64,000 bases of DNA from the NCBI GenBank assembly GCA_048814795.1, contig CP184673.1, positions 1,798,001-1,862,000 of the forward strand. The letters are read 5' to 3'. This document shows, in pieces, positions 52,340 through 61,801 of this stretch. A model generated the notes under the pieces. That model was not told the DNA's origin and did not search any database. It worked only from the letters and a program-made list of their open reading frames with translations. Position numbers and translations under genes: made by a program. Position 1 is the stretch's first letter. Each line of letters starts with the position of its first letter. This DNA comes from Thermatribacter sp048814795. GTDB taxonomy: Bacteria > Atribacterota > Atribacteria > Atribacterales > Thermatribacteraceae.

Positions 52340-53137
52340 ATGGAGTTTTTACAGTTTCCTTTTATGCAAAAGGCACTGCTGGCTGGAATCATCCTGGGAA
52401 GCCTTAGTGCCTTCTTGGGAGTTTTCGTGGTTTTACAAAATCTTGCCTTTCTGGGCACAGGCATCGCTCATGCAGCTTTCGCTGGAATAGCCTTAGGTTA
52501 TCTATTGGGTGTAAATCCAATAGCCTTCACCTACTTTTTCTGCGTGATCGCCGGACTAAGCATTGCTTTCCTCTCTCAATCCCAAAAAATAAGAGAAGAT
52601 ACAGCAGTGGGAATTATGTTTTCTTCAAGCATGGCGCTCGGCATATTTATCATTTCTTTCTTCAAAGTTAGCAACACAGACCTTTTTGGTTATCTCTTTG
52701 GCAGTATTCTTGCTGTAACCAGACAAGACCTAATATCTTCAATAATTGTGGAAGCATTTTCCATTTTTATAGTTCTCTTTTATCTTAAGGAAATAACCAT
52801 CTCCATCCTCGACTTTGAAATAGCTACAGTGATGGGTATTCCTGCTGTAAGCTATAAATACTTTCTTATAGTGCTAACTTCGCTATGTATAGCTATATCT
52901 ATAAGAATTGCGGGAATCATACTGGTATCAGCATTACTGGTCATACCAGGGGCTACCGCACTTCAAATAAGCAAAACTCTCAAAAAGGCTTTAGTTCTTT
53001 CAATAACAATAGGAATTGGAACATCTCTCGCCGGCCTTTGTATTTCCTACTACATAAACAGCCCCCCAGGCTCAACAATAGTTCTCCTGGCAAGCTGCCT
53101 TTTTCTCTCGGTGCGCCTAATGAAAGCCAATAAATAG
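52340..53137 (+). CDS. znuB: metal ABC transporter permease (ZnuB-like)
   Basis: 265 residues, eight or nine membrane helices of the ABC-3 type: LAGIILGSLSAFLGVFVVLQNLAFLGTGIAHAAFAGIALG at the N terminus and RIAGIILVSALLVIPGATALQ, the ATPase-contact region. Last gene of the three-gene operon; it ends 17 bp from the convergent GAF-ANTAR gene with no obvious terminator. Confidence 0.93.
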   Translation: MEFLQFPFMQKALLAGIILGSLSAFLGVFVVLQNLAFLGTGIAHAAFAGIALGYLLGVNPIAFTYFFCVIAGLSIAFLSQSQKIREDTAVGIMFSSSMALGIFIISFFKVSNTDLFGYLFGSILAVTRQDLISSIIVEAFSIFIVLFYLKEITISILDFEIATVMGIPAVSYKYFLIVLTSLCIAISIRIAGIILVSALLVIPGATALQISKTLKKALVLSITIGIGTSLAGLCISYYINSPPGSTIVLLASCLFLSVRLMKANK

Positions 53138-53154
53138 AGCAGCTCACATAAGGT

Positions 53155-53868
53155 TTAATGTTTTTGCCTTAGCTCCCAGGCCATTATTATGGCTTCAGCG
53201 ACTTCTTTCATAGGCTTCTGCTTGTCCATGCTGTAGCGCTGAATCCTGCGGTAGGCTTCATCTTCGTCTATGCCGAACTCTTTCATCAGTACGCCTTTGG
53301 CTCTTTCAATTTTCTTCCTTTTTTCAAGTTCCTCTTTGATAAGCTCGCTCTCAACAAGTAAACGATAATTTTCAACCACAACTGCCACCTGATTGGCAAT
53401 AGCAGTAAGTACCCGAATCTCTTCTTCACTGAAATCCCGGGGAGTTGGGGTATAAAGATTTAAAACACCAACGATTTTACCCTTAACCTGAAGCGGCAAA
53501 CTGATCAAAGAAGAAAGACCTTCCTTAATTGCTATATCTTTGTTAACATAACGAGGGTCTTTTTTCACATCTTTTACAATGATGGGTTTACCTTCGAGAG
53601 CCACCCTCCCTGCAATGCCCTCACCAAGCCTAAGCGGAGGCTTACTGTTGTAAGCCTTAGAAACCGACTGAGTGGCTTTAACTTCGAGAACTCTCCTCTC
53701 TTCATCAAGTAGCATTAAAGAACAAATACTGGACTGCATAACCTGCGCAGTAATGGTAACGATTAGTTTCAAAACATCCTCAAAATACATATTAGAAGTA
53801 ATCAACTCGCTGATACGAGTTATAGCTTCCAGTTTTTCTTTCATTCTATCCACCCGCCTCACCGACAA
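53155..53868 (-). CDS. GAF-ANTAR domain regulator (RNA-binding antiterminator type)
   Basis: 237 residues: a GAF sensor (about 20-165; LRLGEGIAGRVALEGKPIIVKDV, SLISLPLQVKGKIVGVLNLYT) joined by a coiled segment (ELIKEELEKRKKIERAKGVLMKEFGI) to an ANTAR domain (DEDEAYRRIQRYSMDKQKPMKEVAEAII). ANTAR domains bind paired hexaloop hairpins in leader RNAs and prevent termination. A TTG at 53868 or the ATG eight codons later may be the start. No adjacent target operon; the ligand is unknown. Confidence 0.88.
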   Translation of the reverse strand: MSVRRVDRMKEKLEAITRISELITSNMYFEDVLKLIVTITAQVMQSSICSLMLLDEERRVLEVKATQSVSKAYNSKPPLRLGEGIAGRVALEGKPIIVKDVKKDPRYVNKDIAIKEGLSSLISLPLQVKGKIVGVLNLYTPTPRDFSEEEIRVLTAIANQVAVVVENYRLLVESELIKEELEKRKKIERAKGVLMKEFGIDEDEAYRRIQRYSMDKQKPMKEVAEAIIMAWELRQKH

Positions 53869-53969
53869 ATATCCTCACGCGCCAGCCATCATGTTAAAAT
53901 AAACTATCAGTTAAAAAGTATATTGCACAGCACAATCTAAAACAAGACCAGCATAAAGGGGGGTCAGTG

Positions 53970-55319
53970 ATGGGCAAGCTTTTTGGAACTTTTGGAATAA
54001 GGAGAGTAGCTAACGAAGTGCTAACTCCTGAGATGGCTACCGAACTTGCCATGAGCTTTGGAACTTTTATCGGTGGAGAACCTGTAGTGATAGGTAGAGA
54101 TCCGAGAAAGCATAGCGAGATGTTGTATAGCGCCTTAAAGGCCGGTTTTCTCTCCGTGGGTTGTCCGATTATTGAACTAAACACCACAGCAACCCCGGCT
54201 TTGCAATGGGCCTGTCGGCAGTGGAATTTCTGGGGAGCAATGGTTACCGCAAGTCACAATCCACCAGAGTGGAACGGGATAAAGTTTATGGAAAAAAGTG
54301 GCAAAGGACTGGACAGAGAAAAAGAAGAAAAAGTAGAAGATATTTTCTTCAACAAAAGCTTTAAAAGAGCGAGCTGGCAAGCGATACCTCAAGCCACTAT
54401 AAAAAGAGATATAACTCAGGATTATATAAAAGCCATAATAGAAAGAGTAAACGCTTCAGCAATCAGAGAAAGCCGTTTTCGAGTGCTTATTGACTGTGCC
54501 AACGGAGCACCAAGTTTGATTACTCCTTACCTTTTGAGCGAGCTGGGATGCAGGGTAGTAAGCCTCAATGCCCATCCCGATGGCAACTTTCCGGGCAGAA
54601 ATCCCGAACCAACGCCCGAAAATCTGAGAGATCTCACCGCTCTCATGAAAAACAGCAAATTCGATGTAGGGTTTGCTCAAGACGGCGATGGAGATAGGCT
54701 GATAGTAATCAGGGAAAACGGAGAATTTATTCCAGGGGACCTGAGTGTTAGTCTGGCAGCCCGGGAACTGGCAAAGAGCAAAAAGAAAGGCCCCATCGTT
54801 ACCACAGTAGCTACCACTCACCTCCTTCAAGAAATTGCAAAAGAAAACAATCGCGAATGCATTATTACAGCAGTAGGAGATCTGGTAGTGGCTAAAGTCT
54901 TACAGGAAAAAGACGGCATATTTGGTTGTGAAGAAAACGGAGGAATGATATTCCCTGATTTTGTGTGGGGAAGAGATGGTGCTATGGCTTGTGCCTGGAT
55001 ACTACATATAATGGCTACTAAGCAAAAAACAATAAGTGAGCTACTTAAAGAATTACCCCTCTATTACCAAGTAAAAACTAAAATTAAAGTAGATCCCGAA
55101 AAGAAAGAAAAAATCCTCAACAAAATCGACGAAATAACTTCCCGAGAGAAAAACCGAATTACCATTGATGGGTTTAAGGTAATTTTCGACGATGGAAGTT
55201 GGGTCTTGATTAGACCTTCTGGAACTGAACCACTCATCAGAGTTTTCGCTGAATCCAGAGACAAAGAAAAAGCTGAAAACCTGGTTAAGCAATACCTGGA
55301 AATCATTCAAAACATTTAA
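53970..55319 (+). CDS. phosphoglucomutase/phosphomannomutase family (alpha-D-phosphohexomutase)
   Basis: 449 residues in four domains: GTFGIRRVANEVLTPEM, the phosphoserine loop in VTASHNPPEWNGIKF, metal loop AQDGDGDRLIVI, sugar-binding GCEENGGMIFPD and phosphate-binding RPSGTEPLIRVFAES. It interconverts hexose 1- and 6-phosphates; glucosamine phosphate mutase activity (archaeal GlmM type) is possible. ATG at 53970 with GGGGGG upstream. Confidence 0.92.
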   Translation: MGKLFGTFGIRRVANEVLTPEMATELAMSFGTFIGGEPVVIGRDPRKHSEMLYSALKAGFLSVGCPIIELNTTATPALQWACRQWNFWGAMVTASHNPPEWNGIKFMEKSGKGLDREKEEKVEDIFFNKSFKRASWQAIPQATIKRDITQDYIKAIIERVNASAIRESRFRVLIDCANGAPSLITPYLLSELGCRVVSLNAHPDGNFPGRNPEPTPENLRDLTALMKNSKFDVGFAQDGDGDRLIVIRENGEFIPGDLSVSLAARELAKSKKKGPIVTTVATTHLLQEIAKENNRECIITAVGDLVVAKVLQEKDGIFGCEENGGMIFPDFVWGRDGAMACAWILHIMATKQKTISELLKELPLYYQVKTKIKVDPEKKEKILNKIDEITSREKNRITIDGFKVIFDDGSWVLIRPSGTEPLIRVFAESRDKEKAENLVKQYLEIIQNI

Positions 55320-55334
55320 TATTTACCATCTATC

Positions 55335-55372
55335 AAAGAATAGGCGCAAAAACGTTTTTGCGCCTATTCTTT
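55335..55372. terminator. bidirectional terminator between phosphohexomutase and MBL genes
   Basis: A 38-bp perfect palindrome (19-base arms, centre ACGT) flanked by TTCTTTTC on the plus side. Serves the convergent genes ending at 55319 and 55379. Confidence 0.9.
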
Positions 55373-55378
55373 TTCTTT

Positions 55379-56026
55379 TCAGAGGTTAAGATATTCTAAC
55401 ACAAAAGGGTTGGTTGTTTTTTCTTTGGCAAGCGACGAAAAAGGGCCATGCCCGGGGAAAATTTCAACATCAGGGTCAAAATCCCTGAAAAGCTTCTCCA
55501 GAGACTCCAGAAGGTCCCGCATCGAACCCCCAGGGAGATCGGTACGACCTATAGAACCGGCAAACAAGGTATCTCCACTAAAAAGCCATCTACCAGTTGG
55601 AAAGTAAAGGCAAACACTTCCTGGGGTATGACCAGGAGTGAAATACACCTTAATTTCCTCTCCATTCAACTTCAGAGTTGACGTTTCTTCGTTTAACAAA
55701 AGATCGGGAAAAGGAGAACGATAGGGTTTACCCAGCTCGGAAGAAAGGTTTAGCTCGGGTCTTTCCAGATAAACAAAATCTTTTTCAGATATCACGAGTT
55801 TGGCCATGGGAAAAAGTTGTTTAAAAAAACTATTTCCTCCAATATGATCAATATGACCATGGGTATTGACTATAAAGCGCAAGCTTAATCCTTTCTCATT
55901 GATAAAATCGGCTATTTCCTGAGCCGGAACAGCAGGGTCAATCAAGACAACCTCTTTATCCACCCCCACCAAAAAACTATTGGTCATCAGTTCCCCAAGA
56001 ACGAAATATTCCATCCAAAGCTTCAC
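55379..56026 (-). CDS. MBL-fold metallo-hydrolase (glyoxalase II-like)
   Basis: 215 residues with the metal motif NTHGHIDHIGGN, YFTPGHTPGSVCLYF, FSGDTLFAGSIGRTDL and terminal FPGHGP. The group includes hydroxyacylglutathione hydrolases and persulfide dioxygenases; the substrate is unassigned. GTG start at 56026 overlaps the dtd stop. Confidence 0.9.
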   Translation of the reverse strand: MKLWMEYFVLGELMTNSFLVGVDKEVVLIDPAVPAQEIADFINEKGLSLRFIVNTHGHIDHIGGNSFFKQLFPMAKLVISEKDFVYLERPELNLSSELGKPYRSPFPDLLLNEETSTLKLNGEEIKVYFTPGHTPGSVCLYFPTGRWLFSGDTLFAGSIGRTDLPGGSMRDLLESLEKLFRDFDPDVEIFPGHGPFSSLAKEKTTNPFVLEYLNL

Positions 56027-56484
56027 TGCTCGCCTTTTCTCCTTTCTTTGCTATCTAAAATAATGGTAACCGGTCCATCATTACAGAGAGAAACCTGCAT
56101 GTGAGCCCCAAAAACACCATTTTTTACCTTTACACATTGTTCATGCAAGGCTTTCAATAGCTTTTCGTAAAGCTGGTTGGCCCATTCGGGAGAAGCAGCT
56201 TTCTCAAAACTGGGGCGCAACCCTTTTCGACAGTTTCCGTAAAGAGTAAATTGAGATATCAAAAGAAGTTCCCCGTCAATTTCCATTAAACTTCGATTCA
56301 TTTTGCCTTCTTCGTCCTCAAAAATGCGTAAATTGGGAATTTTACGAAGCATAAACTCTACATCTTTCTCATCATCTTCTTTACCAACACCAAGCAGAAC
56401 CAGTAGGCCCTTGCCTATTTGGGCCACTACTTTACCATCAACAACCACTTGTGACCAGTTAACACGCTGAATGACTGCTTTCAC
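56023..56484 (-). CDS. dtd: D-aminoacyl-tRNA deacylase
   Basis: 153 residues: the catalytic motif is SQFTLYGNCRKGLRPSF and the cross-subunit GP motif is in CNDGPVTIILDS. It removes D-amino acids mischarged on tRNA. GTG start overlapping the relA stop; this relA-dtd order is conserved in many bacteria. Confidence 0.95.
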   Translation of the reverse strand: MKAVIQRVNWSQVVVDGKVVAQIGKGLLVLLGVGKEDDEKDVEFMLRKIPNLRIFEDEEGKMNRSLMEIDGELLLISQFTLYGNCRKGLRPSFEKAASPEWANQLYEKLLKALHEQCVKVKNGVFGAHMQVSLCNDGPVTIILDSKERRKGEQ

Positions 56485-58529
56485 TTAGTGCTTATCACAC
56501 CTCCTCTGCGCACTGCTTTAACACCTTTTACTTCTTTCAAGGCACCAAACAAATGCAGTAACTCCTCACGATTGTGAACCTCTATTACAAAATGAATTCG
56601 AGCTTCTGACCCTGAACTGTGTGCCCTAACTGCTCTAATTTCAAGTTGACAGTTCGAAACTACCCCAGAAACATCAGCAAGAAGTTTGGGGCGATCCACC
56701 GCCTCCACAACTACACCCACCGGGAACAAGGCCTCCACAGCCCCATCCCACTCAGCCTCCAGTATCCTGTCTTTACTAAAAGAATTTCTCTTCAAATTCG
56801 GGCAGCTACAGCGATGCACAGTTATACCCTTACCCCTGGTTACAAAACCACAGATTAAATCTCCAGGGAGGGGAGCACAACAACGAGCAAGCTTTACTTC
56901 GAGGCCTGAAGCTCCCTGGATGATAACCGCTTCTTCTCCTTTGCGAAGGAAACCGGGCAAACTTTTTTTGTGATCCAGAAAATGCCTGCGGATTGAATAG
57001 GGAACTATCCTGTTGATCACTCGCCTTGCACTGTACCTACCTTCTCCGATGGCTACATAAAGGTCCTCCAGGGTTTTTAAATTGTTGTCTTCTAAAAACC
57101 TTTTCAAACCCGCATTAACCAGGCTTTCCTGAGCTGGGTTTAATGTGTACTTAGACATCTCCTTATCAAAGGCCTTCTTGCCCTTTTCCAAGTTGATTTC
57201 CCGATTTTTTTTGCGCAAAAAGGCACGAATTCGGTTACGAGCACCCGGAGTCTTACACATCGAAAGCCAGTCCGGACTGGGACCTGAAGCAGAGCGAGAA
57301 GTCAAAATTTCTACAATGTCTCCACTTCTCAATTGATAATCAAGGGGGACAATCTTATTGTTAACCTTGGCTCCAACACAGCTATTACCAACCTCAGTAT
57401 GGATAAGATAGGCGAAATCGATAGGCGTTGAGCCCCGAGGAAGTTTCTTAAGATCCCCTTTCGGCGTGAAAACATAAACTTCATCATCGAAAAGGCTGAT
57501 CTTCAAGTCATCCATAAACTCTCTGGTGCTTTTCAAGTCCTGCTGCCATTCCAAGATCTGTCGCAACCAATTGATCCTCTCATCAAAAACGTCCTTCTCT
57601 TCAGGTTTTTTACCTTCCTTATATTTCCAGTGCGCCGCTATACCGTACTCAGCCGTGCGATGCATATCCCAGGTACGTATCTGAATTTCCATTGGTTTAC
57701 CGGAAGGACCTATAACGGTGGTATGAAGGGACTGATACATATTAGACTTGGGAACGGCAATATAATCCTTAAATCTTCCTTCCACGGGGCTCCAGAGTTC
57801 ATGGACTATGCCCAAGACAGCATAGCACTCTGAAACTGTATTGGTGATAACTCTCATAGCCACCAGGTCATGCAATTCTTCAACTCTCACATTCTGGCGG
57901 CTTATCTTGCGATAAATGCTATATATATGTTTGAAACGGCTCTGGATTTCGGCGGAAATGCCAGCAGCTTGCAGGCGTTCTCTAAGAATCTCCTCGGCCA
58001 CTTTAATCTGCTGTTTTCTCTCTGCTTTAATCTTATCTATCCTACGCTGAAGATTCAAATAAGTCTCAGGCTCCAGAAAAAAGAGACTCAGATTTTCCAG
58101 TTCAATCTGAATTGCGGCCATTCCCAAACGATGGGCAAGGGGAGCATATATCTCCAGAGTTTCGCGGGCAATTTCTTCCTTTTTATCGCGATAGTGATAC
58201 TTCAACGTCCTCATGTTGTGTAGTCGATCTGCAAGTTTAAGAATGACTACTCTAATGTCTTTGGCAACCGCTATGAAAAAACGCCGGTAATTTTCGATTT
58301 GTAATTCCTCATGAGAAGCTGGGTTAAAATCAAGTTTGAGCTTGGTGATGCCTTCCACAAGATGAGCCACTTCTTTGCCAAAGATAGACACAATCTCCTC
58401 TTTAGAAACGGAAGAATCTTCCAGCACGTCGTGCAACAAAGCAGCACAAATTGTAGCCTCATCCATTCTCAGGTCAGCGCATATATGAGCTACAGCAAGG
58501 GGATGGACAATAAAGGGCTCACCGGACAA
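56481..58529 (-). CDS. relA: bifunctional (p)ppGpp synthetase/hydrolase RelA/SpoT (5' end uncertain)
   Basis: 682 residues from an internal TTG. Domains in order: HD hydrolase (HPLAVAHICADL, AALLHDVLEDS), synthetase (FKHIYSIYRK, SNMYQSLHTTV, AEYGIAAHWKYKEG), TGS (VYVFTPKGDLKKLPRGSTPIDFAY), helical/zinc-finger region (CCAPLPGDLICGFVTRGKGITVHR) and ACT. Both catalytic halves look intact. Homology continues about 40 codons upstream of this TTG, but no standard start exists there, so the real N terminus is longer. Confidence 0.92.
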   Translation of the reverse strand: MSGEPFIVHPLAVAHICADLRMDEATICAALLHDVLEDSSVSKEEIVSIFGKEVAHLVEGITKLKLDFNPASHEELQIENYRRFFIAVAKDIRVVILKLADRLHNMRTLKYHYRDKKEEIARETLEIYAPLAHRLGMAAIQIELENLSLFFLEPETYLNLQRRIDKIKAERKQQIKVAEEILRERLQAAGISAEIQSRFKHIYSIYRKISRQNVRVEELHDLVAMRVITNTVSECYAVLGIVHELWSPVEGRFKDYIAVPKSNMYQSLHTTVIGPSGKPMEIQIRTWDMHRTAEYGIAAHWKYKEGKKPEEKDVFDERINWLRQILEWQQDLKSTREFMDDLKISLFDDEVYVFTPKGDLKKLPRGSTPIDFAYLIHTEVGNSCVGAKVNNKIVPLDYQLRSGDIVEILTSRSASGPSPDWLSMCKTPGARNRIRAFLRKKNREINLEKGKKAFDKEMSKYTLNPAQESLVNAGLKRFLEDNNLKTLEDLYVAIGEGRYSARRVINRIVPYSIRRHFLDHKKSLPGFLRKGEEAVIIQGASGLEVKLARCCAPLPGDLICGFVTRGKGITVHRCSCPNLKRNSFSKDRILEAEWDGAVEALFPVGVVVEAVDRPKLLADVSGVVSNCQLEIRAVRAHSSGSEARIHFVIEVHNREELLHLFGALKEVKGVKAVRRGGVISTK

Positions 58530-58652
58530 ACGATTCTGCCCCTCATGAGCCCTTAAAGCAAATTGATAAGCTTTATTAATTAGTTCCCAATCAGCAGAAG
58601 GATTATAGGTCTTTACTTTTTCGATAAGAGTTTCGATGCTCTCTACCCCATA
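58530..58652 (-). other. upstream coding extension of relA without a canonical start
   Basis: In frame with relA, these codons read VESIETLIEKVKTYNP and then ADWELINKAYQFALRAHEGQ, the expected RelA/SpoT N-terminal helix before the HD domain. No ATG, GTG or TTG precedes it before an in-frame TGA. ATG GGG TAG occurs at 58644-58651: one extra G would give an ATG-started frame running into relA. Options are a one-base deletion or error in the G run, or a rare start codon (ATC at 58635-58637). Confidence 0.7.
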
Positions 58653-58653
58653 A

Positions 58654-59166
58654 TTAAAGTTTCACCAGAGAATAAACCTGGTAAGGATGAAGTTTTTCCC
58701 TGCCTTTTAAAAATTCAAGTTCTACAACAAAAGCTATGCCCACTATATTCCCTTTTAACTCTTCAACCATCTCACAAACTGCTTTAGTGGTACCACCAGT
58801 AGCCAGCAAATCATCCACTATCAAAACTTTCTGACCAGGCCTAATAGCATCTTTATGAACCTCGAGAACCGACACACCGTACTCAAGCTGATAGCTTTTG
58901 GAAATAGTCTCTGCCGGCAATTTACCCTTTTTCCTAACCGGTACAAAACCACAACCCAAAAGATAAGCCAAAGGAGCTCCTACTATAAAACCCCTCGCCT
59001 CAATACCTACAACAATATCTGCCTGTTTTGGCCTAAGCAAGGCAGCAAGAGAGTCTATTGCGTAACGGAAAGCATCTTTATCTTTTAGTAGAGTGGTAAT
59101 ATCTTTAAACTGTACTCCCTTGCGCGGAAAATCAGGAATATTTCTGATATAATTTGCCAGATTCAC
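58654..59166 (-). CDS. apt: adenine phosphoribosyltransferase
   Basis: 170 residues from the GTG at 59166, matching the family length; an ATG at 59187 overlapping recJ is an alternative. PDFPRKGVQFKDITTLL, GIEARGFIVGAPLAYLLGCGFVPVRKKGKLP and the PRPP loop VLIVDDLLATGGTTKAV are diagnostic. It salvages adenine to AMP. Between recJ and relA as in many bacteria. Confidence 0.95.
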   Translation of the reverse strand: MNLANYIRNIPDFPRKGVQFKDITTLLKDKDAFRYAIDSLAALLRPKQADIVVGIEARGFIVGAPLAYLLGCGFVPVRKKGKLPAETISKSYQLEYGVSVLEVHKDAIRPGQKVLIVDDLLATGGTTKAVCEMVEELKGNIVGIAFVVELEFLKGREKLHPYQVYSLVKL

Positions 59167-59183
59167 TTCTGATCCCGTCCTCC

Positions 59184-60890
59184 TCATTTTTTGATTCGCC
59201 AGTCGTGAATTTTAAGATAAGGATACTGCCCAAAACTGTCCTTTTGAACCTCGAAAACAAAATCAGCAAGAATACTAGAAGTAAGCTCTGAAGAGCTTTC
59301 TACTCCATTAATCACCACTGCTTCCTGAACCTCCTTACCCTGTCTAACCAAAAGGCGTAAATGCCTGCTGCTCCTCCCCCAAATCCAGCTTTTACCAATT
59401 GAAACATTCAAAGACGCAAAAAGGGGGTTGGGATTTTTTTCTCCAAAAGGTTTCATTTTTTGCAACCATTGCAGCATTTCAAAATTAATATCCCTAAGGT
59501 TAACTACAGCATCCACTACGATGCCACTATTTTTACGTATTTCCCCAACTTCTGTACCGAAAAGGTTGTTCAGGGTCTCGCGAAAGCGAACGATGTTCTG
59601 AATTGGCAATCTCATTCCAGCAGCCATCTCATGTCCTCCAAAGCGAGTCAAAAGCGAAGAACATGCAGAAAGCGCATCAACCAGATTAAAGCCCGGTATG
59701 CTACGTCCCGAACCCAAAGCATTTTCTCCGTTGCAGGAAAGCACAATAACCGGTTTATTTAATCTTTCACTCACCCGAGAAGCTACAATTCCTAAAACAC
59801 CAGGGTTCCAGCCTTTACCAGATAAAACCACTATCTCCTCCTCAAGATACTCCTGATTTTTAGGATCATCAAAAATAGCACGAATAACCCTTTCTTCCTC
59901 TCTCTGTCTTCTCGAGTTAAGAGAATTAAGATAAGTAGCCCGTCTAAGTGCATCCTCATACCTTCGACTCAAAAACAGAGAAAGAGCCAAATAAGGATCT
60001 TCAATTCTCCCTGCTGCATTAATACGTGGAGCAAGTATAAAGCTTATCTCTTCAGCCCCAATTGTTCTTCCTAAAATACCAGAAGCCTCAAGCAAAGCTT
60101 GCAAACCACAACAGGGTTTTTTGTTAATTTTTTCAAGACCATATTTCACAATAACTCTGTTTTCCTCCAGAAGAGGCACCACATCACCCACGGTACCAAT
60201 GCAGGCAAGTCCAATGTGATCGTCCAGCGGATCCATGGAAAGATTCACCAAATCTGCGTAAGAGCAAATTAGAGCGAGTGCAATACCTGCTCCGGAAAGA
60301 GGAAAAAGGAGATCGCCCGATTCCCAATCCCAAGTGCTTACCACTACGTCTGCTTCAGGTATCCGACCCATCTCGGGAACATGGTGATCAGTAACAATTA
60401 CTTTTGCTCCCAACTCTTTCAGACGCCTAATGCCATAAAAATCCTTAATACCGCAATCCACGGTAATTACCAGGTTTGGATTAATGTTTTTGCTAATTAT
60501 CGACTGAATTGCATTTTCAGAGAGACCGTAACCCTCGCTGAAACGATTAGGCACATAGGGGAAAACCTTATCCGAAAATCTGCGCAAAAACCTGGTAAGA
60601 ATTGCACAGCCAGTTATACCATCAGCATCGTAATCACCAAAAATCAAGATCCTCTCGTCTCTACGCAGGGACTGGTCCAGTAACACCGAAGCTTCACGAA
60701 GGCCTGGAATTTCCAGCAGGTTATTGAGCACTGCAAGACTCGGTTCAAAAAATTCCTGAATTTCTCTTACGGTAAATAAGCCACGATTTACAAGAACTCG
60801 GGCTATAGGAAGGGGCATAGAAAGGCTCCTGGCAAGAGAATAGAGATAGCTCTGGTTAACCTTTCTGATTCGCCACTTCCTGCTACCCAC
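59184..60890 (-). CDS. recJ: single-stranded-DNA-specific exonuclease RecJ
   Basis: 568 residues, close to the usual length. DHH-family motifs: FGDYDADGITGCAIL (motif I), TVDCGIKD, VTDHHVPEMG (DHH), GIALALI and DHIGLACIGTVGDV, then the DHHA1 domain with GRSIPGFNLVDAL and RFGGHEMAAGM. It degrades ssDNA 5' to 3' in recombination and repair. GTG start. Confidence 0.95.
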   Translation of the reverse strand: MGSRKWRIRKVNQSYLYSLARSLSMPLPIARVLVNRGLFTVREIQEFFEPSLAVLNNLLEIPGLREASVLLDQSLRRDERILIFGDYDADGITGCAILTRFLRRFSDKVFPYVPNRFSEGYGLSENAIQSIISKNINPNLVITVDCGIKDFYGIRRLKELGAKVIVTDHHVPEMGRIPEADVVVSTWDWESGDLLFPLSGAGIALALICSYADLVNLSMDPLDDHIGLACIGTVGDVVPLLEENRVIVKYGLEKINKKPCCGLQALLEASGILGRTIGAEEISFILAPRINAAGRIEDPYLALSLFLSRRYEDALRRATYLNSLNSRRQREEERVIRAIFDDPKNQEYLEEEIVVLSGKGWNPGVLGIVASRVSERLNKPVIVLSCNGENALGSGRSIPGFNLVDALSACSSLLTRFGGHEMAAGMRLPIQNIVRFRETLNNLFGTEVGEIRKNSGIVVDAVVNLRDINFEMLQWLQKMKPFGEKNPNPLFASLNVSIGKSWIWGRSSRHLRLLVRQGKEVQEAVVINGVESSSELTSSILADFVFEVQKDSFGQYPYLKIHDWRIKK

Positions 60891-60898
60891 AGAACCAG

Positions 60899-61780
60899 TT
60901 ACCTCCTGCGCGGACTACGAGCTTCCCAGTCAACCAGCAAAGAGCTGGCGATAAAAATAGAGGAATAAGTACCAACCAGAATGCCCACGAGAAGGGTAAA
61001 GGCAAAATCTTGCAGCATCTTCCCTCCAAAAAAGAGCAGAGCAATGACTGGTAAAAGAGTGGTGAGCGAAGTATTGATGGTACGAGAAAGCATTTCGTTG
61101 ATACTTCTATTAACAAGTTCAGCAAAGCTTTCTTCCTTTTTACGCACCTTCAGATTTTCTCTCACCCTGTCCATAAGCACTATAGAGTCATTAATAGAAT
61201 AGCCCAAAACGGTCAGGATAGCTGCAAGCACTGGAGCTGTAAACTCGCGTTGAAAAAGAGAAAGCAAACCCAAGACAATAATTCCATCATGAACCAATGC
61301 AATCACCGAAGTCACGGCAGGACGAAATTCAAAGCGCAAACTAACATAAATCAGAATACCAACTATGGCTCCCAAAAAAGCTGTAAAAGCCGCTTTTCGC
61401 AAGTCCGAACTTATTGCAGGTCCAACTTCTTCTATCCTAACCAGATCTACCTCGCCTAATTTCTCGCTAAGAGAACTCTCAAGCGCTTTCTTCTCCTCTT
61501 CTCCAAGTTTTATGGTACGAATTACCAGTTCCTGAGGGGAAAATCGCTGAATAACGCTCTTAGCAAGACCCTGTCCTGCAAGAACATTCCTTACTTCCTC
61601 AATAGAGACTTCTTGCGAAAATCGGTACTGCAGAAGAGTTCCACCTGCAAAGTCAACTCCATAATTCAGTTTTTGAATAGCTAAACTCAGGATAGAGATC
61701 ACCACAAGGAAGATAGATATTGCATAAGCCACTTTTCGGCGTCTTACAAAATCTATGTTTCGCAGTTTAAAAAGCTTCAT
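60899..61780 (-). CDS. secF: protein translocase subunit SecF
   Basis: 293 residues, six membrane helices, with FAGGTLLQYRF in the periplasmic loop and GYSINDSIVLMDRVRENL and RTINTSLTTLLPVIALLFFGG in the conserved membrane parts. With SecD it uses the proton or sodium gradient to complete protein export. 21 bp downstream of secD. Confidence 0.96.
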   Translation of the reverse strand: MKLFKLRNIDFVRRRKVAYAISIFLVVISILSLAIQKLNYGVDFAGGTLLQYRFSQEVSIEEVRNVLAGQGLAKSVIQRFSPQELVIRTIKLGEEEKKALESSLSEKLGEVDLVRIEEVGPAISSDLRKAAFTAFLGAIVGILIYVSLRFEFRPAVTSVIALVHDGIIVLGLLSLFQREFTAPVLAAILTVLGYSINDSIVLMDRVRENLKVRKKEESFAELVNRSINEMLSRTINTSLTTLLPVIALLFFGGKMLQDFAFTLLVGILVGTYSSIFIASSLLVDWEARSPRRR

Positions 61781-61801
61781 ATTCGATCTCCTCCGATTTC
61801 A

